Source: Utricularia gibba (lineage: Eukaryota; Streptophyta; Magnoliopsida; Lamiales; Lentibulariaceae). Taken from it: a DNA stretch of 64,000 nt. The notes below the pieces were generated by a model. It saw only the letters and a list, made by a program, of their open reading frames with translations, was not told where the DNA came from and ran no database searches. The stretch is taken from positions 2,356,001-2,420,000 of the forward strand of contig NEEC01000017.1 in assembly GCA_002189035.1 (NCBI GenBank), in the 5' to 3' direction. Shown piece by piece: positions 1 to 18,010 of this stretch (the first letter of the stretch is position 1; every line of letters begins with the position of its first letter). Both the position numbers and the translations under genes were made by a program.

Positions 1-211
1 AAGCCTTCAGCTTGTCACCAGACGCAGCAACCCCCTTCAACTCTTTCGTAACATTGCTTTGTCTCCCAACTTTAGCTGCATTTGCTTCTGAAATTTTCAT
101 CTGAATCAGCTCTAAAAGTGATGGGCTTTTCCTAAGACGCAGACCCAGTGGACTTGGCTCCTCAAATGGATTGTATTCCGTCTGAGGAGCTGCCATACCA
201 CCCATTGTCAT
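1..211 (-). CDS. 5' end of an unrecognised plant protein gene (partial)
   Basis: The minus strand carries an open frame that starts at the ATG at 209-211 and runs off the left edge of the window. The predicted N-terminus contains PFEEPSPLGLRLRKSPSLLE followed by a lysine-rich, probably helical stretch. A splice acceptor (CTCCTGCAG) lies about 8 bases upstream of the ATG, so the gene has an intron in its 5' UTR. A second in-frame ATG follows two codons later and could be used instead. I do not recognise the family from this fragment and assign no function. The gene points away from the P450 gene, so the two probably share the spacer at 222-1228. Confidence 0.55.
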   Translation of the reverse strand, partial: MTMGGMAAPQTEYNPFEEPSPLGLRLRKSPSLLELIQMKISEANAAKVGRQSNVTKELKGVAASGDKLKA

Positions 212-221
212 AATCTGCTGC

Positions 222-1228
222 AGGAGCCAGAGAGAGAACATAAATTAACATAACGAAACTAGGAGTGGACACTGGAAGGCTCCGCCCACAATTCAGAGCT
301 AAAAATGGTCATATCGTGCAGTTAGGGTCTTATAGAAAATAAACCCAAATGGTGGATGATAACTCCCCCAAGTACAGAAGATGAACAAAAAATAGTAGTG
401 AAAAAGATCACGTTTATCATTTCTATATCAACAGTGAGCCCGAAATCAAGTAGGAAACACACAGAAAGGAGCTTTCAGTACAGTCCCATTGAAAGTTGGT
501 CAAATCGAAAACTTGTTCCACATTTATTAAAGGAACAACAGGAAAAGCAACAGCCGAAAATTTCCATTCTCCACCCAGATTCTAAAAACCGAAATTTCCA
601 TTCTCGCACCCCAATTCAGCACATACACAAACTAAAACACCCCCAAAGACGAACTCCCCAGGAACCAACAACTGAGTCACACCAACCCAACATGAAAACT
701 AAAATTAAAAATTTTGGAGGTTACTCTGGGCGCTTATTGAGAGGGGCGTATTCTTCTTGCAAATAATCCTCAATCTCCACCTTGACCGCCGCGGTCCTGT
801 CACCGCCTCTACACCCAGATTCCCTCCCCATCATCATGTACACCATAGATTAACCGAAATATTTGACTTGACAAGCTTCGAACTTCCCCGGATCAAATCC
901 TTAAAGGAGTACCAAAAGAAGCAAGTATTCCACTTTCACGTTGCCTTCTCGCAGACCGAAGCGACGGAATAATTGAGGGAGAGGGGGAGAGAGAAGTGAC
1001 GTACCCTGTTTCTTCTCCTCTCTCAAGGCTGATTCCCACGTGCCCTATTTCACTGCCCCTCCCACGGACCTCATGCAAACGTTATTTACAAATGTAATTC
1101 TGAGATATAAAGTGACACGGAAATCAGCGCAAGTGGTTTTTTTTCTTGGTTTATTTATCTTTTTTATTATTATTAAAGGAGATATCTGCTGTATTTAGTG
1201 GCACCAGTCTTCTCATTCACGTGAAAGG
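222..1228. promoter_or_regulatory. Divergent promoter/5' UTR region, partial gene and CYP89A
   Basis: No credible coding region is visible; the open frames here are short and have no recognisable content. The minus-strand gene probably uses the left part as a 5' UTR intron, with a possible donor near 1000 (GGTACGTCAC read on the minus strand). A TATA-like motif, ATATAAA, at 1105-1111 lies about 120 bases upstream of the P450 start codon and is the likely core promoter of that gene. Confidence 0.5.
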
Positions 1229-2734
1229 ATGGGGCTCTGGCTTCTGGCGGTTGCATCTGTCTGCATTGCCGCCGTGGTGGGCGCCGCTGTCGGTTTTCCC
1301 CGCCGCAGCAAGGGTCTTCCACCTGGGCCGCCGAGCTTCCCCCTCGTCGGGAACCTGGTATGGCTCTTGAAACCCCTATCCGAACTGGAAGTGATCCTCC
1401 GGGAACTCAGGAAGCGCTACGGCCCAATAATCACTATGAGAATCGGCCGTCGCCCGATCATTTTCATCGGGAGTCACGCATTCGCCCACCGCGCCCTCGT
1501 CCAAAAGGGCGCTGTATTCTCGGACCGCCCCGGCCCGCCGCCGGGGTCCAATTTCATGAACAGATCTCAGTTGAGAATAAGCTCTTCCCCCTACGGCGCG
1601 ACGTGGCGGCTCCTCCGCCGCAACCTCACTCAGGAGATCCTTCACCCTTCCCGCGTGAAGTCCTACTCCGATTCGCGTCGCTGGGTTCTCTCACTCTTGA
1701 TCAGCCGCCTTCGGGTTTCCGTGCGAACCAATACGGCTGTGCGCCTGATCGATCACTTTCAATTCGCTATGTTCAGCTTGCTGGTGTTTATGTGCTTCGG
1801 CGATCGTCTCCCGGAGTCGCAAATCAAGGAAATTGAGAGCACCCAGCGAGCCCTTCTTCTCGCATTCCGCTCCTTCAATCGGTTGATGTTCTGGCCGCGC
1901 CTCGGCCGGTTCCTTTTCCGCCGGACATGGAAAAAGTTGTTTCAACTGCGAGAAGAGCAAGACAGGGTGTTGATTCCTCTAATCAGAGCTCGGATTTCCC
2001 GGAAAGATGTTCGGAATTTGGCCTACGTCGACACTTTAGTGGATTTAGAGCTCCCGGAGCAGGGCCGGAAGCTGAAAGAAGAAGAAATGTTGACCCTTTG
2101 CAGTGAGTTTCTTACAGCAGGAACTGACACAACCTCCACAGCTCTTCAATGGATCATGGCCAATCTGGTGAAGCATCCCCAACTGCAGGAAAAGCTTTAC
2201 CAAGAGATAACCGGAGTTGTTGGCGGAGCCCCATCTGCGGCTGAGGTGGAGAAGACAGTGGAAGAAGAGGATTTGGAGAAGATGCCATATCTGAAAGCTG
2301 TTGTGTTGGAAGGACTGAGACGACATCCACCAGGCCATTTCGTGCTAACCCACAAGGTAAAAGAAGATGTGGAACTGGACAGCTACAGAATCCCCAAAAA
2401 CACACTGATAAACTTCATGGTAGCAGACATGGGTTGGGATCCGGAGGTTTGGGAAGATCCTATGGAGTTTAAGCCGGAGAGGTTTTTTGGGGAGGCGTTG
2501 GATTTCGATGTAACAGGGACTAAAGAGATCAAGATGATGCCTTTTGGAATAGGGAGGAGAATATGCCCAGGGCTGGGGTTGGCACTGCTGCATTTGGAGT
2601 ACTTTGTAGCTAACCTGATCTGGTACTTCAAGTGGGCACCAGTGGAAGGAGATGAAGTTGATCTTACTGAGAAATCGGAGTTCACCACTGTCATGAAGTA
2701 TCCCCTCCAAGCTCGCATTTCTCCAAGGAATTAA
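1229..2734 (+). CDS. CYP89A: Cytochrome P450, CYP89A family
   Basis: Single-exon gene of 501 residues, the full family length. The N-terminus is a hydrophobic membrane anchor followed by a proline hinge (LPPGPPS), which places the enzyme on the ER with its haem domain in the cytosol. Visible P450 signatures are the I-helix AGTDTT (about residues 297-302), the K-helix ExxR (EGLRR, about 361-364), the PERF motif (FKPERFF) and the haem loop FGIGRRICPG with Cys446 as iron ligand. Blocks such as YGATWRLLRRNLT, EILHPSR, LQWIMANLVK and EGLRRHPPGHFV are typical of CYP89A. Arabidopsis CYP89A9 oxidises chlorophyll catabolites in senescing leaves; other members have no settled substrate, so the exact reaction here is unknown. 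The frame is intact and GC-rich at its 5' end. Confidence 0.95.
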   Translation: MGLWLLAVASVCIAAVVGAAVGFPRRSKGLPPGPPSFPLVGNLVWLLKPLSELEVILRELRKRYGPIITMRIGRRPIIFIGSHAFAHRALVQKGAVFSDRPGPPPGSNFMNRSQLRISSSPYGATWRLLRRNLTQEILHPSRVKSYSDSRRWVLSLLISRLRVSVRTNTAVRLIDHFQFAMFSLLVFMCFGDRLPESQIKEIESTQRALLLAFRSFNRLMFWPRLGRFLFRRTWKKLFQLREEQDRVLIPLIRARISRKDVRNLAYVDTLVDLELPEQGRKLKEEEMLTLCSEFLTAGTDTTSTALQWIMANLVKHPQLQEKLYQEITGVVGGAPSAAEVEKTVEEEDLEKMPYLKAVVLEGLRRHPPGHFVLTHKVKEDVELDSYRIPKNTLINFMVADMGWDPEVWEDPMEFKPERFFGEALDFDVTGTKEIKMMPFGIGRRICPGLGLALLHLEYFVANLIWYFKWAPVEGDEVDLTEKSEFTTVMKYPLQARISPRN

Positions 2735-3048
2735 CGTTTGTGTTCACCTGTAAATGTAATAATGAACCAGCAAGTGTGGTTCCTCCTGCCTTTGGAAATA
2801 TGAACATCTCTGCCATTCCCTTAGTTGTGGGCAGGAATCAAGATATGTTCAAACAGTAAAACACTGCAGATATAAAACAGTAAAAGAAAAGCTTCGAGTT
2901 AAAAGTAAAGGTTACTGTTTGGAATCCAATGTACTCCACTGTATTGTATCACCAGCATTTGGAATTCATGTTCACCATTGCGACATGAATGAAAATTGGT
3001 CCAAGAGTGTCTGTCCATCTGAATGAGTATATCGCCTTCTTGTAATGG

Positions 3049-10685
<7,637 letters not shown>

Positions 10686-13600
10686 ATGAACAAAACGCTG
10701 AGAAATTCACGTTTGCAAACAAGAAAGGAGAAAGAAAATTGCGACTCCCTAGCCCATAAGGTGAGATCCGGGTAATAAGTACTATCATTTCTGTGGTTCT
10801 AGTGCGTGCAATACCCCATGTCATTTGTAGTGACATGTAGTAGTCTTTTCGTTTCCAATCCCTTTCTGTAATGGTGATTTCATTTGTCGTAAAAATTGTG
10901 TTTTTGCATTTGGTTTTACTTGTGTTATCTTTTATGTTTACTCCTGGTGGACTTATTTTAGGTAATCTAATTTTGATGCATTTGTAGATAGTGATGTTTC
11001 CTTATTTTTGTTTTATTGGTTCAGGAAAAATCTTTAAATAATCGCTTTAGCAGATGCATGGATAAAAAGAAGCAGGCGGACCAGAGGGGGGAGTCAGGGA
11101 AGTGCAATGTCTGCTCTGCTCCCTGCTCTTCTTGCTTTCATAATGGTAAAGAATCAGTAAAACCAGGAGACGAGTCTTCTGGAGAAAACTATACAGAGAA
11201 TACTGAAACTGGACCAAGTGAACTGTGTTCTATGACTGGAATAACCTCAATATCAGATTCTTTGTCTGATAGTGCATTGCTCAAGGGATCTTCTAGGGCA
11301 TCAAATTTGTCTGCATTAGATGCTGGCATACCTCATTCACAGTCTGGATGTCAGAGGCTTCCAGAGGTTCATGATGATTGTATGTCAGGGGCTAGTGAAA
11401 CAGAGGAAAATGCAATCAAGAAATCTCACCTTGATGATGGCATATTCAACGAAAAAAGCACTGGGGAATGTGTTGAAGGGACACTTCAGGTTACCTCGCT
11501 AGCTGGTCTGCATTTAGTTGATACAAGCTTGGGCCCAAGTCCGGGCAATGAAACTATGGAAGAGGCTTCCAACAAGAATGATGACCCTCAAGAAAAGCAG
11601 AAAGAGGATAATTCTGTTGGTGCAAAGAATGAAAATTTGAGGAACCCAGAAGAGCACATTGGTATGCTATCACACACAATTGCTCCTGCTGATGGTGATA
11701 CTCTGGCTTTGCCACTTATTTCAACGGAAATGAAAGAAGATATGCCCGTGGAAACTCACCATGCTGATGAGAATGAGGACTCAGATATGGTGGAGCAAGA
11801 TGTAAGGATGCAGTGATTGCTTTTGCACTATGTGGTTCACTCTTATCTTATTTTGCATTAATTGCCAATTGTGTAGTGACAATGCTGATTGTGATTGTGC
11901 TATCGCATCCAGATGTTACTTTTACCGTATGAGGAATCACTTCTATATTTAAAAGCATCGGCAGTTCAAAAGTTTCAGTTTGGACAGTCCCAATTTGTAA
12001 CTGCCCCATGTAGTTAGCCTTTTTCTCTTTTTGGTTGATGAAATATCTGTTGTTCTACAGGTGAAAGTCTGTGATATTTGTGGGGATGCAGGGCGTGAGG
12101 AATTGCTCGCTATCTGTAGCCAATGCAGTGATGGTGCTGAACACACGTATGTATCAGATGTTTGGAGCTTGGAACATCTATGTTGCTCCCTTTTTATTTT
12201 ATATTTTGACACGCTGCATCCATATCTCAGGTATTGCATGAGAGAAATGCTGGATAAAGTTCCTGAAGGTGATTGGCTTTGTGAAGAATGCCAGAATATG
12301 GAAAAGGTGGATTCTGAAAGGGTTAAAAAAATTGGTAAGGTGGCCGAAAATGAGAAAAATATTTCCTATGGTCACACAAGTGGTGAGTATGCAAACGACA
12401 CTGATATTGTGGGCGAAAAGAGAAAAGACAATTTAAAATTTCCTTCTAAGAGAAATAGAGATGACACCGATGCTGAAATTTCTTCAAAACTTAAGAAGAC
12501 AGCTATAGAGTCAATAGTTGGGTCACCAAGGACACCTCGTCCAGGCATGGCAGTAGCAACAGCTGCTCCCGCCCTTACCAGGACAAATTCTTCTAGGATT
12601 TTAGAAAAATCTTCTGCAGAAACCATCCAGGTGAATGAGATAACAGAATCTTCAAGCTCTGCTTTAGATTACAGGCAGCAGAAGGCTCAAGGTAATGATC
12701 TCTAGCTGTATTTCTTTTTATGGTTTCTTGCAGTTTTCTTGGTTTCATTTCACTTTCTAAATTGTTATTTGATGTTCTTTTGTTTTTCTATGATAACCTG
12801 TGTCTTGACCAAGTTGCTCCTAATGTTTCAGGTAGTTTCTTAAAATCCAGTTCATTTAATTCATTGAATTCAAAACCCAAAGTCAAGCTTGTGGATCAAG
12901 CTGTCATAAAGAGGCAAAAATCAGTGAAGGAGCATGCTTCAGGCCACCGAAATGAGGATGGCTTCAGATCCATTGGAAGATCTGCTTCATTTAAATCATC
13001 CAACTCTGTCCGCAGTGAACCAAAAGTAAAGATGCTGTCTTCTAGACCGTCTGACATTCAAGTTGTGAAATTTTCAAGGCAGAGAACTCCTTTTGAACGC
13101 CAGAAATCTGTTAAAGCAGAACATTCGCCTATTACTCCTCAAGCTTCTTCGTCAAAGATTGATAAAAGATCAGCAATTGGTGGAGAATCATTGTCAAAGA
13201 TTGATAAAAAATCAGCAGATGGTGGGGAATCGTCATCTTTAATTGCTGTTTCTTGCAAGCAAGAAGCAAAGCCTTTACAAACTGAAATTGCAACTGCATC
13301 ATTATCCAGTTCCTATAGCTTTCAATTTCAAAAGGCTGTGGATCCTTCTACTTCAGCAGGTAATGTTTCGTCTGATTGTCTGAGCTGGCCATCAAAAGGC
13401 TTCCATTCAAAATACATGTTATGCTAATGCAACTATTCCTGTTTTTTCCAGGTGATCTCAGGAGACCGTTGTTGTATGCCAATAGTAGTGTTGGGGTCTC
13501 CTCTGGGAGTGGAATAAACAAAAATGACAAACGGAATTCATCTTTACTAAATATGGATGGAGGTCTGCCTGATGGATTAAATCGGGAAGGTGATTCCATT

Positions 13601-16140
13601 GATTCCAATGAGCAAACAAAAGTATATTCTGGGAGCCACTTTGCACGATCATCTACCAAGGCTTCCAAGGATGAGACGCCCAATCATAGAGCTGCTTCTT
13701 TTAAAAAACCTGTGACATTTCTAAGGAATAGACACATGGGTCAGTCTGATGCCTCAACAATAACGGGCACAGTATGTGAAGTAAGTTCACAACAAGATAT
13801 CCAAGCTGATTCATCTGAAAGAAAGAAGGTGGTTTCTGATACCGAACAGGCTGAAAAGACGGTGGTGTGCCAGAATTATAATGCTGACAGTGTCAATAAC
13901 CTAAAGCAGTCCTCTGTAGTTACTATGAAGGATAACTCTTCTTCAGGGAACCATGCTGCCTTTTCTGGAGATTCCTCAAGAGACCATTTGCGCAATATTC
14001 CAGTGACAGTGACTTCTTTTACGAAACGCATGGCATTCCCTGAACATGAATGTGTTTGGCAGTATGGACTCTACATTATGCTGTCTCTTTGTGATTGATT
14101 TGTTTAACATCTGCATTCTTTCTGTTGGTGGTTATTTATTTTGATGTGCGGTGAAGTTGAATTACTGTCTTAATTTTTTTCATCTTATGTGTAGAGGAAG
14201 CTTTGAGGTTTTCTGGAGTGGTAAAAGTGTCAAGTTAATTAATGGAATCCAAGCGCATTTATCATCTGTTGCATCACCCAAAGTCATCGAAGCAGTGAAC
14301 AAATTCAAAAGCAGAATTGTACTCCATGAAGTGCCTCGGGTGAGCTCCTGGCCGATGCAGTTTCGGGCACATGGTGTGAGAGATGATAACATTGCACTCT
14401 TCTTTTTTGCTAAAGACCTTGAAAGGTAACCTCTTCAGAGTTTGATCGCCTTGATAAATATTCGGTGCTGAGTGCACCATTTTTGTTCAGCTTCAGAATA
14501 ACTTTTTTTTCAATGATTTTACAGCTATAACGATGTTTACAAGGTTACACTTGACAATATGATAAAGAAAGACATGGCTTTCAAGGGAAGCGTTGATGGG
14601 GTTGAGCTTCTAATATTTCCCTCCAATCTTCTTCCTGAGGTTTCGCAGAGTAAGCTGAAAAATTTATAGTTCTTAATTCTTATTCCCCATCGTGAAGCCA
14701 AAGTCTATAATTTTCTCATTTATATTTGCCTTTTTTTCAGTGGATTAACTATCCCACGCCAGCCATTTTCTGCAAGAACAGCTTTTCTTACGACATTTTT
14801 GTCTTATTGCTGCTATTACATGGTATAAAACAATTTACCCCCGTTCTGCAGGATGGAATATGCTATTTTTCCTGTGGGGTGTTTTTAGAGCTAAGAGAGA
14901 AAGTTGTCTGCAACACAATTCTGAGTCGTCAACCCAAGTTCCCGCTGCATATCAGGTTGTTCCTCCCAAACCTAGAGTGTCCTTACTAGATGATGGATGC
15001 TCAACAAGACCTACCAGTGAAGCTTCGGTTCAGAATCAAGCAGTGATCGGAAGACTTTCAGAAGAACTTCCATCATTAAAAGTTACTAACTCACTTAAAA
15101 GCGTAGAAATGTCTCCTGATGATGTGCAAGAACACAAAATGAATTCTACCTCTGAAATCGAAATGCCTAGTGCAAGTCAAGGTGTGGTGGTTACTTCTCA
15201 GGTAAGATCTTCTATTTCCATAGATATAGGTTTCCCTTTTTTTTTTTCTTTAGGCCTTTCTCTACTTTTGTTTGAGATGAAGTTTACATGCTTAGTACAT
15301 CATTTTTCTTGCTCTTGCTGCCTGTAGAAAGAGAGAGACAGCACTCAACATAGTCCGCCTTGTGGTTCAACTGCCGATTCTGGGGTACCACACATTCCAG
15401 TGAAGGATGTGCCATTTGCTACGGAATTGCTGCGCCATCCTTCCAGAGAATCAACAGATGTCTCTCGTGGGGCGGATGTCGATGGGGCAACTCATCCATC
15501 AGTGAGGCTCGCTGTCGATGCTGGAGTAACACCGGTGAACCAAATGCCCACTAAGAAGTATGATGTATTCCCTAGAGATTTGAATGTAGAGCCTGAGGTA
15601 TGTCTTAGTGACGATGATGAATCTGAGCCTCCTGGAACCAGCGAGTTGCCACTAAGATTTGGTTCTCCGCTTGATGACACATGCAATCCAGTCAGACAGG
15701 TACGTATTATGAGCCTTCAACAACAGCTCAGTGAAAAGCATCTGCAGTTACAAGTGTCTTTCTCAGCATACACATTCCTTAACTAGTCGCATGCTTTGCA
15801 GGTTGCAGCATTTGACACCGAAAGATACTTCTTTCCGATCAAATCATCGCCCACAAACGTCACAAGCTTGGCATTTGGATCACCAAACTCTCCAAAAGTG
15901 CTCATGTCAGAGCAGGGCGATGCCTTTAATCAGCCTCCGACGCTGGAGCTGGCTCTCAGTACAGAGAGTATTCGCTCCTCCCAGTGCAGCATCTGGCCGG
16001 CTCCTCTTTTATCATCTTCCGGCGAGGGGAAGGTAACTGATGGGGGGGGACTCGGTCATGAAGAAGCCAGTTCCGATCCCGGCGACGTAGCACTGTCGGC
16101 AGCGTCTCTTTCACTCTCGTTATCATTCCCATTCCCGTAG
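10686..16140 (+). CDS. AIPP2-like: AIPP2/PAIPP2-type PHD-finger protein
   Basis: A spliced gene for a large nuclear PHD protein. After a short basic first exon comes a cysteine block, GKCNVCSAPCSSCFH, found in this family, then a long acidic serine-rich stretch. The PHD finger (VKVCDICGDAGREELLAICS to PEGDWLCEECQ) is split by an intron at about 12149-12231. Further on lies the conserved SPOC-like domain: RGSFEVFWSGKSVKLINGIQ, PRVSSWPMQF, DNIALFFFAKDLER and RWNMLFFLWGVFR. The last joint uses donor A/GTAAGC and keeps frame. Arabidopsis AIPP2 and PAIPP2 bind unmodified H3K4 and act with the BAH protein AIPP3 and the Pol II phosphatase CPL2 to silence genes; I infer the same role here. The C-terminus (LSLSLSFPFP then TAG at 16138-16140) comes from an internal 50-bp duplication. 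The N-terminal start is uncertain. Confidence 0.88.
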
Positions 16141-16186
16141 CACTGTCAGCAGCATCTCCCTCGATGTCGCTGCTGTTCCCATTCTC
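16087..16186 (+). repeat. 50-bp tandem duplication spanning the AIPP2-like stop codon
   Basis: Copy 1 is 16087-16136 and copy 2 is 16137-16186; both begin GTAGCACTGTC and 37 of 50 positions agree. Because 50 is not a multiple of three, the start of copy 2 is read in a shifted frame, and its TAG becomes the stop codon of the protein. In copy 1 the same bases are read as part of DVALS. Confidence 0.85.
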
Positions 16187-18010
16187 GACAAAACCAGCTG
16201 CACGGCAGCGGTTTTTCACTAGGGAATGTGCCATCACTATGGAGCTTCTCCTTGGACACCAAAGAGGCAAGTAGTGACTCTGTAAAGCAAGGTTTTGTTT
16301 ACTGCAAACGTTCCATGTGTACATATTGTGAAAGAAGGGTAGAGTAGAGTAGCTTTTGAGCCAGGCACAAGTCAGCGTGCAGTCAGGGTTCTCAGGCTTG
16401 GGCCGGATATGGATCCTGTTTTTGTGAAGACGTTGGGCCAGAATATGGAGGTTTTGGGGTCCGATGCTTCCGTTCATCCGAATTTTAGTTCATAATTAAT
16501 TAACAATTTAATATAACACAAGTTGTTGGGCTCTGCTACTCCGCCGGCGGTCGGAATCGGCGGATGGCGCACTGCGTTGCGTTATCGGCAATTTCTTTGT
16601 ACTTCGTTTCCAAGGTAAGGATCAAGAAATCCATTTTCTTCTCGTTGCCTGGATCGCCGTTCATCCCTCCCTCTCTTTCTTATTGTGCTTCTTCCGATAT
16701 TTCTTTTTTGTTTTGTGCTCATTGAATCCAAATTTTATGTTTATTTGGAAGTGTTGATCCTAGGCGAGATTTGCAGGTGAATTGTGTTCGTGGATGTGAT
16801 CAGGGTGTTTTTTTCTTTGGCATTGACTTTCAGATCCGTGTGCTGAAGCCTATGTCACTCTACCTCCTCGGGTGCAAGAGCAGCCTTAGTATGACATCTC
16901 TGTTCGAAGTTCTTCAGATGTCTTCAGATGAACACTCAATGTCGCATTGGATGTTGCGAGAAACAATCTGGAGCTTCTGAACAATGTTCTGTCCTCTTCT
17001 CCTCAGCAAGATGCTTTGGAGTTACATTTAATATTGTTTACGCTCAAGTGATAGGTGCTACTTGATTGAAAATCTGCTGTACTGTATTTTCCTAGACTCT
17101 AACCTAACAGCTATTTGTGTGCATCATCTTGACTTTTTACCGTATGGTTTTACCAGGCCGCATCTTTTTATGCATCCCTGATCACATGCTACTCACCTCT
17201 GTGGCCAAAGTTCAAGATTCCTGCTGCTAGTTTAATCGATCCCACTCTGGTCAAAACTGAAACTGAATTTCATGACTGTGCAGGATGATTTGGTAACAAC
17301 CCTGCTACATCAATGCCGTGAGTCCCAATAAACCCGTTCAAAGAAGATGTCCTCAGGAAGCAAGAAATCCAGGTTCCAGAAATGTTGGAGCGAATAGCGG
17401 CGCCTTGATGGATGATCTCGATGAGATGATATTTGTAAGAAACCTGAGAGCAGCAACAGCACATGCAGAGGATGCTGAACACAGGGATGTAGTAATGATT
17501 TGATTGATAATCCCTATGAAAAAAAAAGTAGGAGAGACCATGCTCTACGGAATTTTTTTTCTGCACTCCTTGTACATACACACGCATTCTTGAAGACCCA
17601 TGTTTCTTTTCAAAAGAACTTCCATCGATGGGCGCTTGTTTTACCTGAAGGATCGGCTGTGTTGTACTTTTTGGGACATGAAAAAGCTGATGAATTTCCA
17701 TGTGATGGGAAAAAAGCTTTTCTAAATGAAGCATGGGATGACGGGATGCTGTTTTTTCACAGGAAAGAAACCAAATTTGACTCCACAAAGAAAGTTAGGT
17801 GCGCAGGGGATGCTGTAAGCGGCAACAAACATGTACATGGCCAGCCCTGCGTCAACCACAACCCCACAGCTACAACTAGAAGTCCACTTCTCTTTAGCTT
17901 CTTTATACACCAAACCTGCCACCTAACTTTCCATCACTCCTATTTATTTATTAATCCTTCTTTCGTTTTCCTGCATTCCAAGTCCAAGTCTTGATCTTGC
18001 AACTACCAAG
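16187..18010 (+). other. Unassigned spacer with a possible short spliced gene
   Basis: About 1.8 kb lies between the PHD gene and 4CL. One candidate transcript starts at the ATG at 16564 and encodes MAHCVALSAISLYFVSK, followed by a good donor (AAG/GTAAGG). A possible downstream exon follows a TTTCAG at about 16830. A separate short frame at 17318-17503 reads MSPNKPVQRRCPQEARNPGS and ends DAEHRDVVMI. None matches a family I know. The segment could be a small orphan gene, a long non-coding RNA or decayed sequence. The right part is presumably the 4CL promoter. Confidence 0.3.

Noticed and set aside
356-766. 136-codon plus-strand frame near the left end
   Set aside because: Low-complexity Gln/Pro/Lys composition within the presumed 5' UTR intron of the minus-strand gene.
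1376-1960. Long minus-strand frames opposite the CYP89A gene
   Set aside because: Shadows of a GC-rich coding region; the plus frame has all P450 motifs.
17270-17788. 172-codon minus-strand open frame
   Set aside because: No recognisable domain, odd composition, and it overlaps plus-strand exon-like sequence; probably chance.
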